A stretch of 64,000 nt of DNA from Gelatoporia subvermispora B (Eukaryota > Basidiomycota > Agaricomycetes > Polyporales > Gelatoporiaceae): contig KB445814.1 of the NCBI GenBank assembly GCA_000320605.2, positions 248,001-312,000 of the forward strand. The letters run 5' to 3'. Each line of letters opens with the position of its first letter. Positions within the stretch are counted from its first letter, which is position 1. Positions 1-11,438 of the stretch are shown here, one piece after another. The notes below the pieces were generated by a model that saw only the letters and a list, made by a program, of their open reading frames with translations, searched no databases and was not told where the DNA came from. A program made the translations under genes and the position numbers.

Positions 1-702
1 TCGTTGATCGTGGGTAGCTTGGCATTTGCGAGGCGAAGAGCTGAGGCAAAGGTCAGCTTGCAGACGAAGTGCGATGACATCCTCCGCACCGTCTCTTGCC
101 AGTTCCTCACGAATGGGTACACCGCCAATCTCGAATAGTACACGTCCAGGTGCGACACTGCAGCGTATGTCAGAACTTCGCGAACCGTCCTAGGTGCCGC
201 AAAGACGTACCGTGTCGCCCAGAACTCGAACGAACCCTTGCCCTTACCCATACGCGTCTCGTTACCCTTTATGAGGCAGAAGCAACTTCTGCTTGAGCTC
301 TGCAAGAAAACTACGAATTCCGTGAATATTCCTCACCTTTATGCAAACGGGGATATCGGGGAAGATCCGCATGTAGACCTTGGCCCCCTTGATCGACTTC
401 AGCTTCTTCTTGAGCATCTCCTCCACGGTCTCAAGCTGTTTCGCAGTAATTCGCTTTCCATTTCCCTTCACTCTGATGCCATAGTCGCCGAATGCAAGCG
501 TCGTGCCCTTCGTGGCGCCTCCAGTCGGGACAGGTAAGACACCCTTATGCCGCTTGATGTACTTGACTCTCCGAGGGGCGAGCTGAGACCGGAATCGTGC
601 AAATCCAACAGGGGTCGTCAAAGGAGTGGAGACATAGCTGAGAAGAGATGTTGACGGCCTGCAGGCCGCGAAAAGCGACCGTGCAGATGGAAGAGAAAAC
701 AT
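1..702 (-). CDS. MRPL16: Mitochondrial ribosomal protein L16 (uL16m), 3' end beyond the window
   Basis: This is a component of the large mitoribosomal subunit, near the tRNA/peptidyl-transferase side in the bacterial L16 family. I read complement(join(<1..40,90..157,211..702)). The N-terminus has an Arg/Ser-rich mitochondrial presequence, followed by PRRVKYIKRHKG, the L16 opening block. After splicing, the 3' exons read ATRVAPGRVLFEIGGVPIRE and ELARDALRLANAKLPTIN, the classical L16 C-terminal signature. Introns are 53 and 49 nt with GT/AG ends. The stop codon lies left of base 1, so the gene is partial only because of the window edge. Family identity is clear; the exact start (ATG at 702) is the first Met and is plausible for a targeting peptide. 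Confidence 0.93.
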
Positions 703-949
703 ACGGACTATGCGCCTTGGGCCGTAGAATCAAGCTGTAAGGCTTTACAAACTCAGCTGTAATCCGTTGTGGCTCAGATTTAACGTGCTTAGAACGAGGC
801 TTGAAGTGATGTAAAGAATCGTTTAACAAAGCTCCACTCATATTTAGACTCCGAAATGACGCTCTTCCAATCGCGCACTCTCTGCCCTTTGAAGTCGCCG
901 TCGACGGATTCCACGACGGCCAAGACCCTTCTTCGTCTCTATCAGCGCC

Positions 950-3238
950 ATGAGCGATAAGAAACGTGCGTTCGAGGGAAATGGAGAGTCGAATATTGCA
1001 AAGAAGCTGAAGAGGTCAGCCCCTTTATACCCTTGCACTCGTCAGTCGTCCTGACCCTAAACCATTCTAGCGACTCTGCTGTAAGTTGCATTTAGTTACT
1101 CTCTGAAGGTGATTGACCTCTTACCATGAATTTGTTCCGCCTCTATAACCCTTCTACCTGGACAGACACCCAGCAATGGATCTCCTGCAGGTGCCGCTGT
1201 GAGTGTATACGACGCAAAGCATCAGCGATCCTCGCCTGACCTGTACCCTCCTAGATGTCCGCACAGGACCTCATCGCCCAGAAGAGGGCAGAGATCTCAG
1301 CGAAGCTCGCGGCGATGAAGAAAGGCGTGTCGTCCGGCCAGCCCAGTGCGTCGCCCAGTCCGGCTCCCACAACCACTGCGGTTCCGTCTCCCCATACTGG
1401 CTCCCCTTCCCCTGGTGTCTCGGATGATCTCGCTCGGCGTGTGGCTGAGGCGAAGAGACGTGTTGCGGAAGCGCAGAGCAAACTTGCTGTGAAGGACAAC
1501 CCCTACATGGTACGTGGCTCTATCACCGTATGAGCGTGTGCTCATACTACTGTTTCTGCTCAGTCCGTACCACAATTCGGGAAGAAGAAACAGCCACAGG
1601 CGGTCGAGCCTGCTCAGCAGGGAGCTGGTTTAAAGATGGCGGCGCATCCCCTGCTGCTGGACAATTCTACTCCCGCGCCTCAATCCAAGAAGGATCGGTA
1701 CAAGCCCATGCAGCCGAAGTTTGCCTCTATCAAGGCCAGTGGACCTCAGTATCCATATTTGTGCCTGTAATGCTTATTGTATGATACAGGCAAACGTTCG
1801 CAATGCCCCAACACCCCCACCTGCACCTGTACCCGTTGTGCCCATGGAGTCCAAACTCAATCCGTACGCGTCTGCCGCGGCCGCCCCTACGGAAAGCGGG
1901 TTTGAGGGTGCACCTCGAGAGCGTGTGGGCCGCTCCTTCAGATTCAACCCGAAGGGCAAGTACGTGCAGATCGCCAACCAGGTTCGACAGGAGGCGCAGC
2001 TGGAGCAGTTAAAGCAGCGCATTGCGGAAAGTGCACGAAAAGCTGGGTTGGACAGCGAGTTCGAGACGCTGGAGAAGAATATCAGGGTACGCCCATATCG
2101 TTGTTTTCACCCCATCTCCTTGAAGTGACGTCTGTTGTAAGCGCGATGCTCCTCCCGCGGCAGAGTGGTGGGATGCTGCGCTTTTACCGCACAAGACTTA
2201 CGACGATCTTTCCTTTGGGATGTCTCAGATGAACATCCGTAACGATAATTCGCCCATCACTATGTATGTCCAGCATCCTATTCCTATCCCTGCGCCTGGC
2301 GACAAGAATAAGGCAGCAATGAAGCCGCTCAAACTCACGAAAAAGGTCCATTCATACCTCTGGGCCATGCGATTCTTCGCTGATTTCCTGTGCAGGAGCA
2401 AAAGAAGATGAGAAAGCAAAGGCGGCAGGCTGAGTTACAGGACAAGCGTGACAGGATTCGTATGGGTCTCATTCCACCGGACCCGCCCAAGGTCCGCCTG
2501 GCGAACCTCATGAAGGTGCTCACTTCCGACGCGGTGCAAGACCCTACGCGCGTTGAGGCGAGGGTGAGGAGGGAGGTCGCAATGCGCCGACATGCGCATG
2601 AGAAGATGAATGCGGAGAGGAAACTCACGGACGAGCAGAGGCGAGAGAAGATCGAGAACCAGAAACTCGAGGAGGAGAAAAAGGGCATCTACGGTGCTGT
2701 CTTCAAGTACGTATTGTTTTTTCTCTATGTGCTACCTCATGGCTTATTGTACCTCAGGGTCAAAACGCTGTCCGACCCGTCGCATCGCTTCAAGGTGCGG
2801 AAGAATGCTGAGCAAATGAACCTGACCGGCGTGTGCATCTTCCACCCGATGTTCAGCATGGTGTACGTCGAGGGTGCGGCGAAGTCTCTCCGGCAGTATA
2901 AACGGTTGATGCTGCACCGCATTGCGTGGACGGAGCCGTCGCGTGCACGCGGCGAAGAAGAGGTCGAGATCGACGTTGGAGACGAAGAAGAGGGCGATGG
3001 TAGCAAGGGCAAAGCTAGAGCGACGAGCGTGCCAGACGGAGAGGAGGGAAATGTGTCGTTGGAGGATAATCACTGTTGGTTAATCTGGGAAGGTCAACTG
3101 AGGGATAGGGCCTTCAACAACTTTAAGCCCAAGAGCTGCCCTACGGATACTCTGGCGAAGGAAGTATTGGGTGCGAAATTGGCGGGTTATTGGGACCAAG
3201 CGAAGAACTGGAAGCCGGAGGAAGAGGAACTATTTTAG
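950..3238 (+). CDS. PRP3: U4/U6 snRNP splicing factor PRP3
   Basis: PRP3 is a U4/U6 di-snRNP protein needed for tri-snRNP assembly in the nucleus. I read join(950..1014,1071..1080,1166..1198,1255..1509,1564..1734,1790..2086,2142..2345,2396..2706,2758..3238), 608 aa. The middle contains the PRP3 domain, with WWDAALLP, YVQHPIPI, KKMRKQRRQAE and GLIPPDPPKVR. The C-terminal DUF1115-type domain includes NLTGVCIFHPMFSMVYVEG and HCWLIWEGQL and ends before an acidic tail. Exon 2 is only 10 nt. The intron at 1735-1789 starts with GC rather than GT; GC-AG is the only join that keeps the frame. The N-terminal 100 residues are low-complexity Ala/Pro/Ser as in homologues. Product identity is very sure; the first three short exons are less so. 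Confidence 0.93.
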
Positions 3239-3487
3239 AGGTGTGCATTTGTGCTGCAGCACGCTGTTTGTGAGCTTGACGCTTCATTTTGGACGCAGGT
3301 TGAGTGGTACGTTCTGTATATTATGATATGATCCACATGTTAGGAAATCTTGCTCTCAGTGTATCTCATCGCCTGTGCTCCGGAACCTGAGCATATCGGT
3401 CGCTTGTAATGGTCCCAGGCGTGTCGCCCAAGTCCTCCGATTGGGAACATATAGTGAACGGATAACCGCAGACTACTGTTGGGATAT

Positions 3488-4169
3488 CTATATACCCTGC
3501 TCCTCCGCCCAATCCTCGAACTCGTACCAATTTTGTCGGATGAATGCGAAAACGGGTTTCCAATCTGGACATGTGTGCGTCGCGCCGATTCGCTCAGTTG
3601 TGAAGTTCCGTTTTTCCCAGTCACCAGGCTCAAGGGTGACATCAGCGTGGCATATTACCCACTGCCTGATGTAATTCAGACAATGCTTGTCGTGGGCTTT
3701 TCGTGCGTTACCCAACCTGTCCCAACCCCTCAGCATGTCCACGCGAAGGTTGCGCAGGCAATGCAGCTCGTGCACCATTGCGACGGCGAACATGCGCTTC
3801 TCGGGGCCCAATCGGATATGGTTGTCCCCCACGGGGGCCGTCCACAACCACTCGTCGGGAGCCTCCGCGTCCTCTAGGGAGTAGTGGTTGCTCTCTTCCA
3901 TGATGATCTTCACTAGCGACCTCTCGATCGGTAATCGCTCGGGATAGTCGCTGCCAATAAAGGCTTCTCACATTGAGTATGTCACTCACACTCTGTTAAG
4001 GAGACTACGCACAATACGAGTCTATCGGTCGAATCTGCTGGTCTCTACTGCGCTGCATCGTTTTCACGCGCCTGACTGTCTGCAGCAAGGTTGCATTGAG
4101 GTGGATGACGGAAACGACGAAGCAGCTCAGCAGCACCAGGTACGTGCATGTGTCTTTCAGCGAATACAT
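3488..4169 (-). CDS. UstYa-like (DUF3328) membrane protein
   Basis: I read complement(join(3488..3950,4009..4169)), 207 aa. Exon 1 encodes a short N-terminal stretch and one hydrophobic anchor (LVLLSCFVVSVIHLNA). The second exon carries the DUF3328 layout: DYPERLPIERSLVKIIMEES, HYSL, DEWLWTAP, LGPEKRMFAVAMVHELHCL and a second HDKHC motif. Two HxxHC-type motifs define the UstYa family, whose studied members act in oxidation or cyclisation of fungal ribosomal peptides and other metabolites. The substrate here is unknown. The splice join restores the frame exactly (phase 2). A GNAT acetyltransferase lies just upstream in the opposite orientation, with only about 310 bp between the two starts, so they may share a promoter. 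Membership is sure; the biological role is open. Confidence 0.88.
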
Positions 4170-4480
4170 GGCAGAAGACCAAAGACATACGACGAAGAGT
4201 CGTCTACTTGCCCTCAGAGAGGGAACGCGGTGCCGTGCACACCAACGGGCGTCTGCTATTCGCTGTGTCCATCATTTCGCTTGACCTTGGGCGCGAATAT
4301 GGCACACTGATTACAGGGATCATCCCCGCAGCTCGTGGAGCACATGGCGATAAATGTTTGGGCGACACCTGTCACAAAGCGACAGATCTCTGTTCCGGAG
4401 ATCGCAACTAGCATGGTAGCACCGCACCATGAAAGCCCCAGAGCGCGATAAGCACTCCGAGGGCTTACGCTTCGCCTGCC

Positions 4481-5519
4481 ATGTCCTTGTTCACTGTTCA
4501 GCGTGTAGAACAACTCACAGGTAGTTTCGAGATGCAGCACCCCTGTTGTATGACGTCAACTGACAATGTCCAGATGCACAGATAGATGCATTCGTGGCAC
4601 TCTTTGTTCTGAACATGAAAGATGGTTCGGTTCACCCTGTCATTCCCATACATTCGCTGACCTTATTGGCAGACCCCTCAGCGCTCAGCCTGTCCGGGGG
4701 CGACCCTGAACTGATAGACCCTATGGTGCGCGCGATGGTCCAGGCCGGGAGGATTGCCGGCGAGTATTATACCGCCACAGACGTCAGCGGCGAGCTCTTG
4801 GGCTACGCACTATGGATGCCTCCAGGGCAACAAATGTTCAGCACGTAAGCGTGAGGCTGTAAGAACGTCGATATACTGAGGCAGATTGAATGCTGTAGTT
4901 CTGAGCAGCGAGAGGCAGGCCTGAATGATTTCATGGGCCGGATATCGCAGAAGGGCAGGGATTACTTCCATAACGAGGCATGGCATATGTCTGTCCTGAT
5001 CGAGAATTATGCTGGAGCGCTGACTCCTCATACTAGTACTTGGTTATTTTCCGCGAATTCGCTGCCAAATGCTTAGGATCAACTGCGCGTATTATGAGGA
5101 TTATCCTGGAAATTTCAGCTGATCCTCCTCATTTTTACTCTACAGAAAATTATCGATACATGGTACCTTCACATCTTGATGGTACGGGCGGACAAACGTA
5201 AGCAAGGAATTGCGAGAGCCCTCGTGAACCTTGTTGTGAAACAGGTAAGCGAGGTTCTTGGTGGAAAGCCTAAATTGGTCAACCCGCTGCTAGGCCACTC
5301 AGAATGGTGAAGTACTTGCGCTGACTGCGACGAAAGCCGATAACGTGAGTCATGAATGCATGTCGTGAAGGACGCGTGCTCATCGACCCGCCAACGCAGG
5401 TCCCTGTATATAAGGCGCTTGGGTTTGAACTCAAAGGCGAACGCATCATGCCCTCGCCATGGCAAGAATATCCGGTATACATCTTCCACATGGACACCAG
5501 GCCTGGGACGAGTAGCTAG
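4481..5519 (+). CDS. GNAT-family N-acetyltransferase
   Basis: This is an acetyl-CoA-dependent acyltransferase of the GNAT fold, probably cytosolic, with unknown acceptor. Supported exons are 4481..4520, 4574..4844, 4899..about 4990, 5146..5244, 5303..5344 and 5400..5519. Early motifs are SALSLSGGDPELIDPM and GELLGYALWMPPGQQMFST, usual in basidiomycete members. The acetyl-CoA pyrophosphate loop is visible as WYLHILMVRADKRKQGIARA, with the R/Q-x-x-G-x-A pattern. The C-terminus has VPVYKALGFELKGE, the usual GNAT strand-helix end. The join between about 4990 and 5146 is not resolved: no GT/AG pair I found keeps the frame cleanly, so either an intron there is atypical or the gene has a small lesion. 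It faces the UstYa-like gene head to head. Confidence 0.8.
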
Positions 5520-6075
5520 ATCGTTCTTGGATTAGAATCAGATTGCTTGTATACTCTCCATCTCTGCATGCGCATGGAATGCATGGGGGCCTTGCCGAGT
5601 CGTTGCGGTCTGCGAGACTGCGGTCTGCCGTTGAGGTATGATCGTGATACTTCCCGTATCCTCTTCAGACTTCAGTAGCCTTAGATGCTCACTATCAAAG
5701 CCAACGACACAACTTTAACGCACGTGTCCTCGCCATCATTTGTGAAAACAGCAAATATCGTCTGCTGATTATATATTCTCGGGGCTTTGCTCGCCTTTGC
5801 TTCTAGATCGGTAGATTTCACAAGACGCTCGCGCTCGCTGTCATACTGCACTGATGCACGATTGTCGTGATCCACGCGCACATAGTGATTTGACAAGTCT
5901 TCCGTGTCTTGGCGACCTCCCATGCTCCCTTGGTGAGCACGCTGCAAGTCGAGCCTGATTCCTACAAACCCTACTCGAGTCAGCAACTAGTCAGATCTCG
6001 GACGGGGTTAGATTTGAGCTAGCATTTCTTAGCTTATCCCAATCGCTCGAGTGCAATTTCGTAGCTCAGATCCAG
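5520..6075. other. Intergenic stretch, no supported gene
   Basis: Nothing convincing is seen. A 101-aa open frame on the minus strand (5681-5986) has no recognisable motif, no good start context and no neighbouring exon in phase, so it is left uncalled. Confidence 0.5.
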
Positions 6076-7061
6076 ATGGAAGACCTCCCTGAAGAATCTA
6101 TAAGTCTTCTACCTCTTGACAATCACAGTACGTCGGGGTTAAGATTGGGCAAAAAGAGCGACGACGGGCAGAGTGAGTGATCCAAGCTAGAACATTCCTA
6201 GTATCTTGACAATGCTTCTCGTAGGAAAGTCATGGTCAAGCTTCTTGCTGCACGCCGTCGTTGTCATATTTGCCGCGGAAATTGCATTATATCTATACAT
6301 CAGTCATACTCTTGGCGGCCTACTTGATAACTCCTCAAAGGACATCCCTTTGCAGAGCGCGTACATGGGATTAGAGGACTTGTACCGGACTGGGCGGAAC
6401 ACAACCACCAATTATCCACCAATCGCCAATACTCCTCGTATTGCAGGGCGTGTTAGCAAATCTCAACCGAAGAAAGTGTTTCCTTTGGATCAGCATCGCC
6501 GTCTAATGCCATTCGGAACTGTCTCATCTTTTGACCGTCGTGTACAAGTAACAGAAGATGTACGTAAACACTCTACTATAGAAAACGACCCTGTTGACAA
6601 CGCTCTTACTAGATACATACCCTCGTCCAGTTCCGGGCAACTGATTTCGGCATGGAACGCTGTGCTCTGGCTCTGCAGCTTCCACATCTCGACGCGAGAC
6701 TCCCAGAACCATTTGTGTTGGACGGAATCAATAACGAAGTCATGCTTGATGTATGTGTCATTGATACTCCAAAACCCCTTGACTTGGCAACATTATCATG
6801 GATGACCCGTCCAAATTGTGCTCGACATGTCGGGACTTTGCTTGGGCGTGCAGGAGAAGAAGTGCTGTTGCCCGGATTTCCTTGTCCATGGGCATCGCTT
6901 CATACATTCGAGATATCATGCAAAGCAGGTTCTCCGCGCTGCGCCCTCGACATATGGTCTAGCTTTCCGACTGATACCTATGGTAAGTTTGCTGTACCTA
7001 AGTACTTCGATGATACTGAAAACATCCAGGATTCGTGATGTACCAGTATCAAACAGTGTAA
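6076..7061 (+). CDS. Single-pass membrane protein with But2-C-like tail
   Basis: I read join(6076..6127,6225..6559,6631..6982,7030..7061), 256 aa. A short acidic cytosolic-type N-terminus (MEDLPEESISLLPLD) is followed by one membrane segment around residues 23-43 (FLLHAVVVIFAAEIALYLYI) and a polar linker. The C-terminal half matches the layout I know from the But2 C-terminal family (ubiquitin-3-binding protein But2) in Agaricomycetes: FGMERCALALQLP, LDVCVIDTPKPLDLATLSW, GTLLGR, LPGFPCPWASLHTFEISC and the end VMYQYQTV. All four exons join in phase with GT/AG introns of 48-97 nt. Function is unknown in these fungi. Family assignment is from motif memory, so it is a moderate call; the coding structure itself is strong. 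Confidence 0.8.
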
Positions 7062-7357
7062 CTCTGTAGTGCATCGTAGAACTACTAATCAATTCATATG
7101 TCGGTCTTCGCTATATGGAATGCCTGCGTTGAGCGGTCATGGGTGATATGCTCAACTTTGCAAGGGGATCGCAACTCATCATACCGATTCATATGCGCGG
7201 CGGTTACCAGAACATATGAAATGACTGTATGATTTATTATCGAGGGTAATATGGTGATACGAAATCTGCCGGTTTTCTTCCCCTCAGGATGCAATTCGCG
7301 TCGTATGCACGTCGGCTCGGAGAGTGATGTAAGGTCTCCCTCTTCCATTGCGTTCAC
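7062..7357. other. Short intergenic stretch
   Basis: Convergent 3' ends of the But2-C-like gene and the small secreted protein gene meet here. No further gene is seen. Confidence 0.5.
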
Positions 7358-7622
7358 TTAGACGCCAACGGCAGTCTTCAGTAGTCACCCATTGACGTAC
7401 TCAAGCAGCACTGACCTTTGACGATACCTGATTCGCTTTTGCGTCATCTTTGAGGAAGAACCGGGCGTCATAGCGTTCAGCTGCATGGCAGAGAATCAAC
7501 ATACTAATCGCCTCTAGCGCACCAAACACACCGTCTTCGTCTGTGTAGGCTCTCGCTGGGGTTGCCAATGTTGCCGCGAGGGCGCTGAGGACGCAAAATA
7601 CGAAAAAAGCGATCTTAGCCAT
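7358..7622 (-). CDS. Small secreted protein, about 70 aa
   Basis: The frame opens with a textbook secretion signal: MAKIAFFVFCVLSALAATLA, then TPARA and a likely cleavage after that Ala. The mature part is only about 45 residues, acidic and helical-looking (YTDEDGVFGALEAISMLILC, one Cys). I prefer complement(join(7358..7375,7428..7622)), which uses a 52-nt intron and ends NQTAVGV; without splicing the frame ends at 7401. There is no similarity I recognise. The Met at 7646 would place seven extra residues before the signal, so the Met at 7622 is chosen. Confidence is limited by small size; the signal peptide is the main support. Confidence 0.5.
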
Positions 7623-9764
7623 ATGGCTAGGTAAAGTGTCAATCACACCTGTGTCTCGTCCATGATCTGTTCATATATCTCGTGCACAAGTAGTACAACG
7701 GTCACAGGTCGCCACGGCGCCGGTGCCGAAAGTTCAACATGGACGGCAGTTAGAGACGCGCAGTAGTGCAAATGATCAGCGTAAGCCCATAAGGTCCGGT
7801 CTGAGTTCCCTGCGTTCATTGATCCAATCTAGCGAGACCACTCTCTAAATGGCTGCGACGGTGTCCAAAAAGCAGTATACAGCCGTTTTCATATCAACGG
7901 ACGGGTCTGTCGAAAGAATCGTGAACAAGCGGTGTTCAGGGGGCGCTCGGGAGAGTTTGCCATGACGGCGGCCATCAGCGCTGCTCTCCCCTGGCTTGGC
8001 ATTGACCAATGGGCGAGTGTACCTGAGGCCCCGCTCGTAACCCCGCTCGTATACGAGGTTTTTCAAACGCGTCTATCTATCGATATAGAAACGGCTGTAA
8101 CTACTGGAGTCCCGACAGACTTGAACGGCCACATCGTCGACGTGAATCTCAGCCCCCCCGGCACAAGTACGGCGTTCAGGATGTGTGATCCGACTGTGCG
8201 CTTTTCTGCGACAGTCTGAGTACGGCCCCCGTTACGAAAACAGCTGTAACTGACAAAGCGATACGTCAAGATAGGTCTTAGCCTCGGTTCTACACCATGT
8301 GCTATTGTCAATGGTCGAAGCGATGCTACAAGCAGCTGTAAGCCTGTAACGAGTGTCACGAGAGAATGGTTTGCGCACGTTGCTCCAGATAGGACATGTA
8401 TGTACTTTTCCTCTACAGCGAGTAGCAGCGAATTGACAACCGCCACGCGGAACACCGTGAAGTGCGCGCCTATGCCTGTCGTTTGACCCTGTCATCTATC
8501 ACGTATGCAACTATTCATCACAGTTGCTGTCAATGTGAGCTTGATGCGAGGCAGGCTACCTGGTAACGCGGCATACATGATTGCAGCATTGCTGGGTATC
8601 TATTCAGCTATAAGCAAACTGTGCAGATCTGGTCCATCACGGTGTCCACCGCAGAACCATCACAGACAGGGAGAGGGCCTCGCCGAGGCTGATCGTCTAC
8701 ATCGGAGCGTTATGTAGAGCATTTTTAAGGCGCTTGCCACTTGGTGACAACCTTTTGCGCTCGGCTAACGCGAGCTATTGTCTCTGATTGGTCAATTAGC
8801 CACTCTGGTGACAGTCGCCCGATTTCTGAAAGTGCTCTCGTACTGAATTTCGAAGAGCCATTGCCCATACCATATAAGTGGTCTGATTGTAATGAGTTAC
8901 CAGATTGACCGGAGACATGTCAATTTGAGCGGGCACGTACCACAGATACGGCCACATGCTGAGCGCTCCAAATCTCCGCAGCGGACCACGGTTGCTGACG
9001 CTCATGTGAGCGCACGTTTGACCATTGTTATATCCATCATTCTATCATTCAGATCTTCGAGCCAGCACGCACTACGGGGTCATGAGAAATTTATCAGTGT
9101 CAGACTATCCCGAGGATGAACGGTCTTCGTACCATTCTGATATCCACGTTGTACTACTCTTCTACTAGCACTTTCCGTGGGATATACTCGTATAACTATG
9201 CTGAGACGTTGGGATGGAGGGAGAGCAGTCCCAGAAGCATGTAAGTAAGTGATGAGAACCACGTCAATATGCCGAAGTAAATCCAAGTGCCTGATTACTC
9301 AGTGATTGACAGTAATTGACACTTCCGAACATCACTTCCGCGACACCCGTGCCGCGTGCGGGGAGAATCAATGCTGGCGCTCCCTGGCGACCTTTACCAG
9401 GGCCTCGGCGCGCAAATCCGAACCAATGCGCGGATGTCTAGGGTGTTCCGTTGCTCCCTCTACATACCTCTATTGAATCTTGGGCCTTAGAAAGAGTTGT
9501 AATGTACTCGTGGGTGAGATATCTGTCCTGTTTACCGCTAGATGACAATAGTTTTCACAATTGAAACCTAGAGACACGGTAGCTAGCATTCGTGAGGAAT
9601 CGGGCTACACGTCGCCGCACGAGCCAGTGATTCGTCGCTCGGGAACCTTTCATCCAGTGCATCAGTTTCAACTTCTACCTACAACTCTCGAGCTTGACGG
9701 GCTCAGCCTTGTCTCTGTCGCTCTTTACAACCCTCCTAAAGTTTGCGTGAAACTGCGAGTCAAC
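7623..9764. other. 2.1-kb stretch without a supported gene
   Basis: Only short frames occur. The best is 8063-8455 on the minus strand (130 aa, hydrophobic N-terminal half such as LVTLVTGLQLLVASLRPL), with no neighbouring exon that joins in phase. A 95-aa plus-strand frame (7932-8219) overlaps it. They could be remnants of a membrane protein gene, but I see no family motif. The first part may serve as the promoter of the 7-TM gene. Confidence 0.45.
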
Positions 9765-10959
9765 ATGGCGTCAACGAGCATACTCGAGAATGCATATTAT
9801 GTTACAAATTATCTTAGTGGCATCATGTATGGTGAGATGATGCTCTGAAACAGTGCATGCTATAACTAACGGTTGACCTCGAAGGGATCGAGCTTTCCTT
9901 GTTCTATGTTACTGTCCATTCCGTCTACACAATGCCCAAGCTTCAGAGGCGGAAGAGCGACAAAGTCTTCGTTCTATATAGTATCGCACTATTGTTTCTC
10001 CTGACAGTCGACATTGCGACGAATGCTTTTTGGGGTCAACAAATGTGGATCACGTTCCGGGATCAACCTGGAGGGATCCCTGCTTTCATCGCTCATGAAG
10101 AGTCCGTCTGGTATGAGACATGGGGAACAGCTGCATCGATCGCCCTTATCTTTTTAGGTGACGGTCTCTTGGTGAGTATAAGTTCAGAGACACTGTCCGA
10201 CATGTTGTTTGATTTCGTCATATAGATTTTCCGGTGCTACATCATTTGGGGCTCCAGCCTGCTTGTCATATTGTTACCGTGTCTCACATACCTTGCCAAT
10301 ATCGGTGCGTGACTCGAGATATGCTGATCCGTACTTGACGCTCACGAATAACAGTCCTGGGTATCCTGGTTCTCATAGAGGCGGGAGCTCCTGGTGGCAC
10401 CATCTTCTCGGGAAAGGCGATCAACTTCGGCATTCCCTTCTATTCCATTGCAATAGGCCTGAATATTCTACTCACCGCCCTCATTTGCGGTCGGTTACTC
10501 TATATATCCAACTGGGTTCGCGAAACTCTAGGAAACGATGCTGCAAAGTTATACACAGGCGTCCTGGCAATCACGATCGAGTCTGCGATACCATATAGTT
10601 TGTGTGGGATGATGTTCCTTATTCCCTATGTGCGCGGCAGTCAGAGCTCGATCGGCTTCGCACAAATTTGGGGGAAATTCACAGTATGGTGATATGTCGA
10701 CTTCCAGTGTAATAGTGCTGACTTTTGTTGTGTTCCGCAGTGCTTGTCACCTCAATTGATAGTGTTCCGGGTCGTTACGCGAAGAGCATGGAGCAACAGA
10801 GCAATGACGCAAGACCCAAGCGCGATCACATTTAGCTCCGGTGGTCTTGCAAGTAACCATGCCTCACAACCTGCCAGCCCTTACGGCTCTGGACATTCGA
10901 GCGATCCGACAGATTCAGCTACGTGGCCGGGCGATCGCAGCATAAAAAATATGGTGTAG
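9765..10959 (+). CDS. Basidiomycete 7-TM membrane protein (expanded Agaricomycete family)
   Basis: I read join(9765..9831,9885..10171,10226..10304,10355..10683,10741..10959), 326 aa. Seven hydrophobic segments can be traced, including FVLYSIALLFLLTVDIATNA, AASIALIFLGDGLLIFRCYI, LLVILLPCLTYLANIVLGIL and FYSIAIGLNILLTALICGRL. Signature residues of this large Agaricomycete family are present: VWYETWGTAA, DGLLIFRCYIIW, AKLYTGVLAITIESAIPYSL, FAQIWGKF and CLSPQLIVFRVV. The C-terminal 60 residues are Ser/Pro-rich and polar, like a cytosolic tail. The topology resembles a receptor, but function is not established for this family, so I do not assign one. All introns are GT/AG and 53-57 nt long. Confidence 0.9.
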
Positions 10960-11438
10960 CGGTGCCCCAGTTGCTAAAACTGTCAGAAGCACACTCCTTT
11001 GTAGTATTTTAGGTCGATCAAGTACCTGTAACGTCTAATACGTCGATACTTTCCAAGTTCAACTTTGACTTTCTTCGAGTAAGGGTTCGGTAACTTGGGA
11101 ACTCGACTGTTGAAGGTCAAACCCAAACCCATACGACCATAGCAACATGCCTTCGTGCGCTAGATGTGCAAATCTCATTTTGCTCTTGAGTAGAATGGCA
11201 CAAGTGAGACACATGACATGCCGTTGCTCCTACACGCAAACTGACAGTCCAGAGGAGCCTCAGTACTATACTTCAATGCAAACCGGCATCAGAATTCAAC
11301 CATACTTGCAGGAATCTTGCGCTTCTCGAACTCGCGGTTCCTGTGCGCGAGCACGTGGTCGTGTCTAACGCGAAGGTTCGAACGATAATTCGCGCGTCCG
11401 GCGCTAGTTCATAGATCTCTGCCACACTTCTCCTCCAG
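10960..11438. other. Spacer and possible 5' exons of the next gene
   Basis: Weak frames between 11147 and 11368 might hold the start of the following gene, but I could not fix a start codon or a join. Nothing else is seen. Confidence 0.35.

Noticed and set aside
844..1038. 64-aa minus-strand frame upstream of PRP3
   Set aside because: Overlaps PRP3 exon 1 and promoter; no motif or partner exon.
8063..8455. 130-aa hydrophobic minus-strand frame
   Set aside because: Hydrophobic segments only; no family motif, no in-phase partner exon, overlaps another frame on the plus strand.
11366..11400. GGTTCGAAC-like T-loop suggesting a tRNA
   Set aside because: No acceptor, D or anticodon stem of the right spacing could be paired around it.
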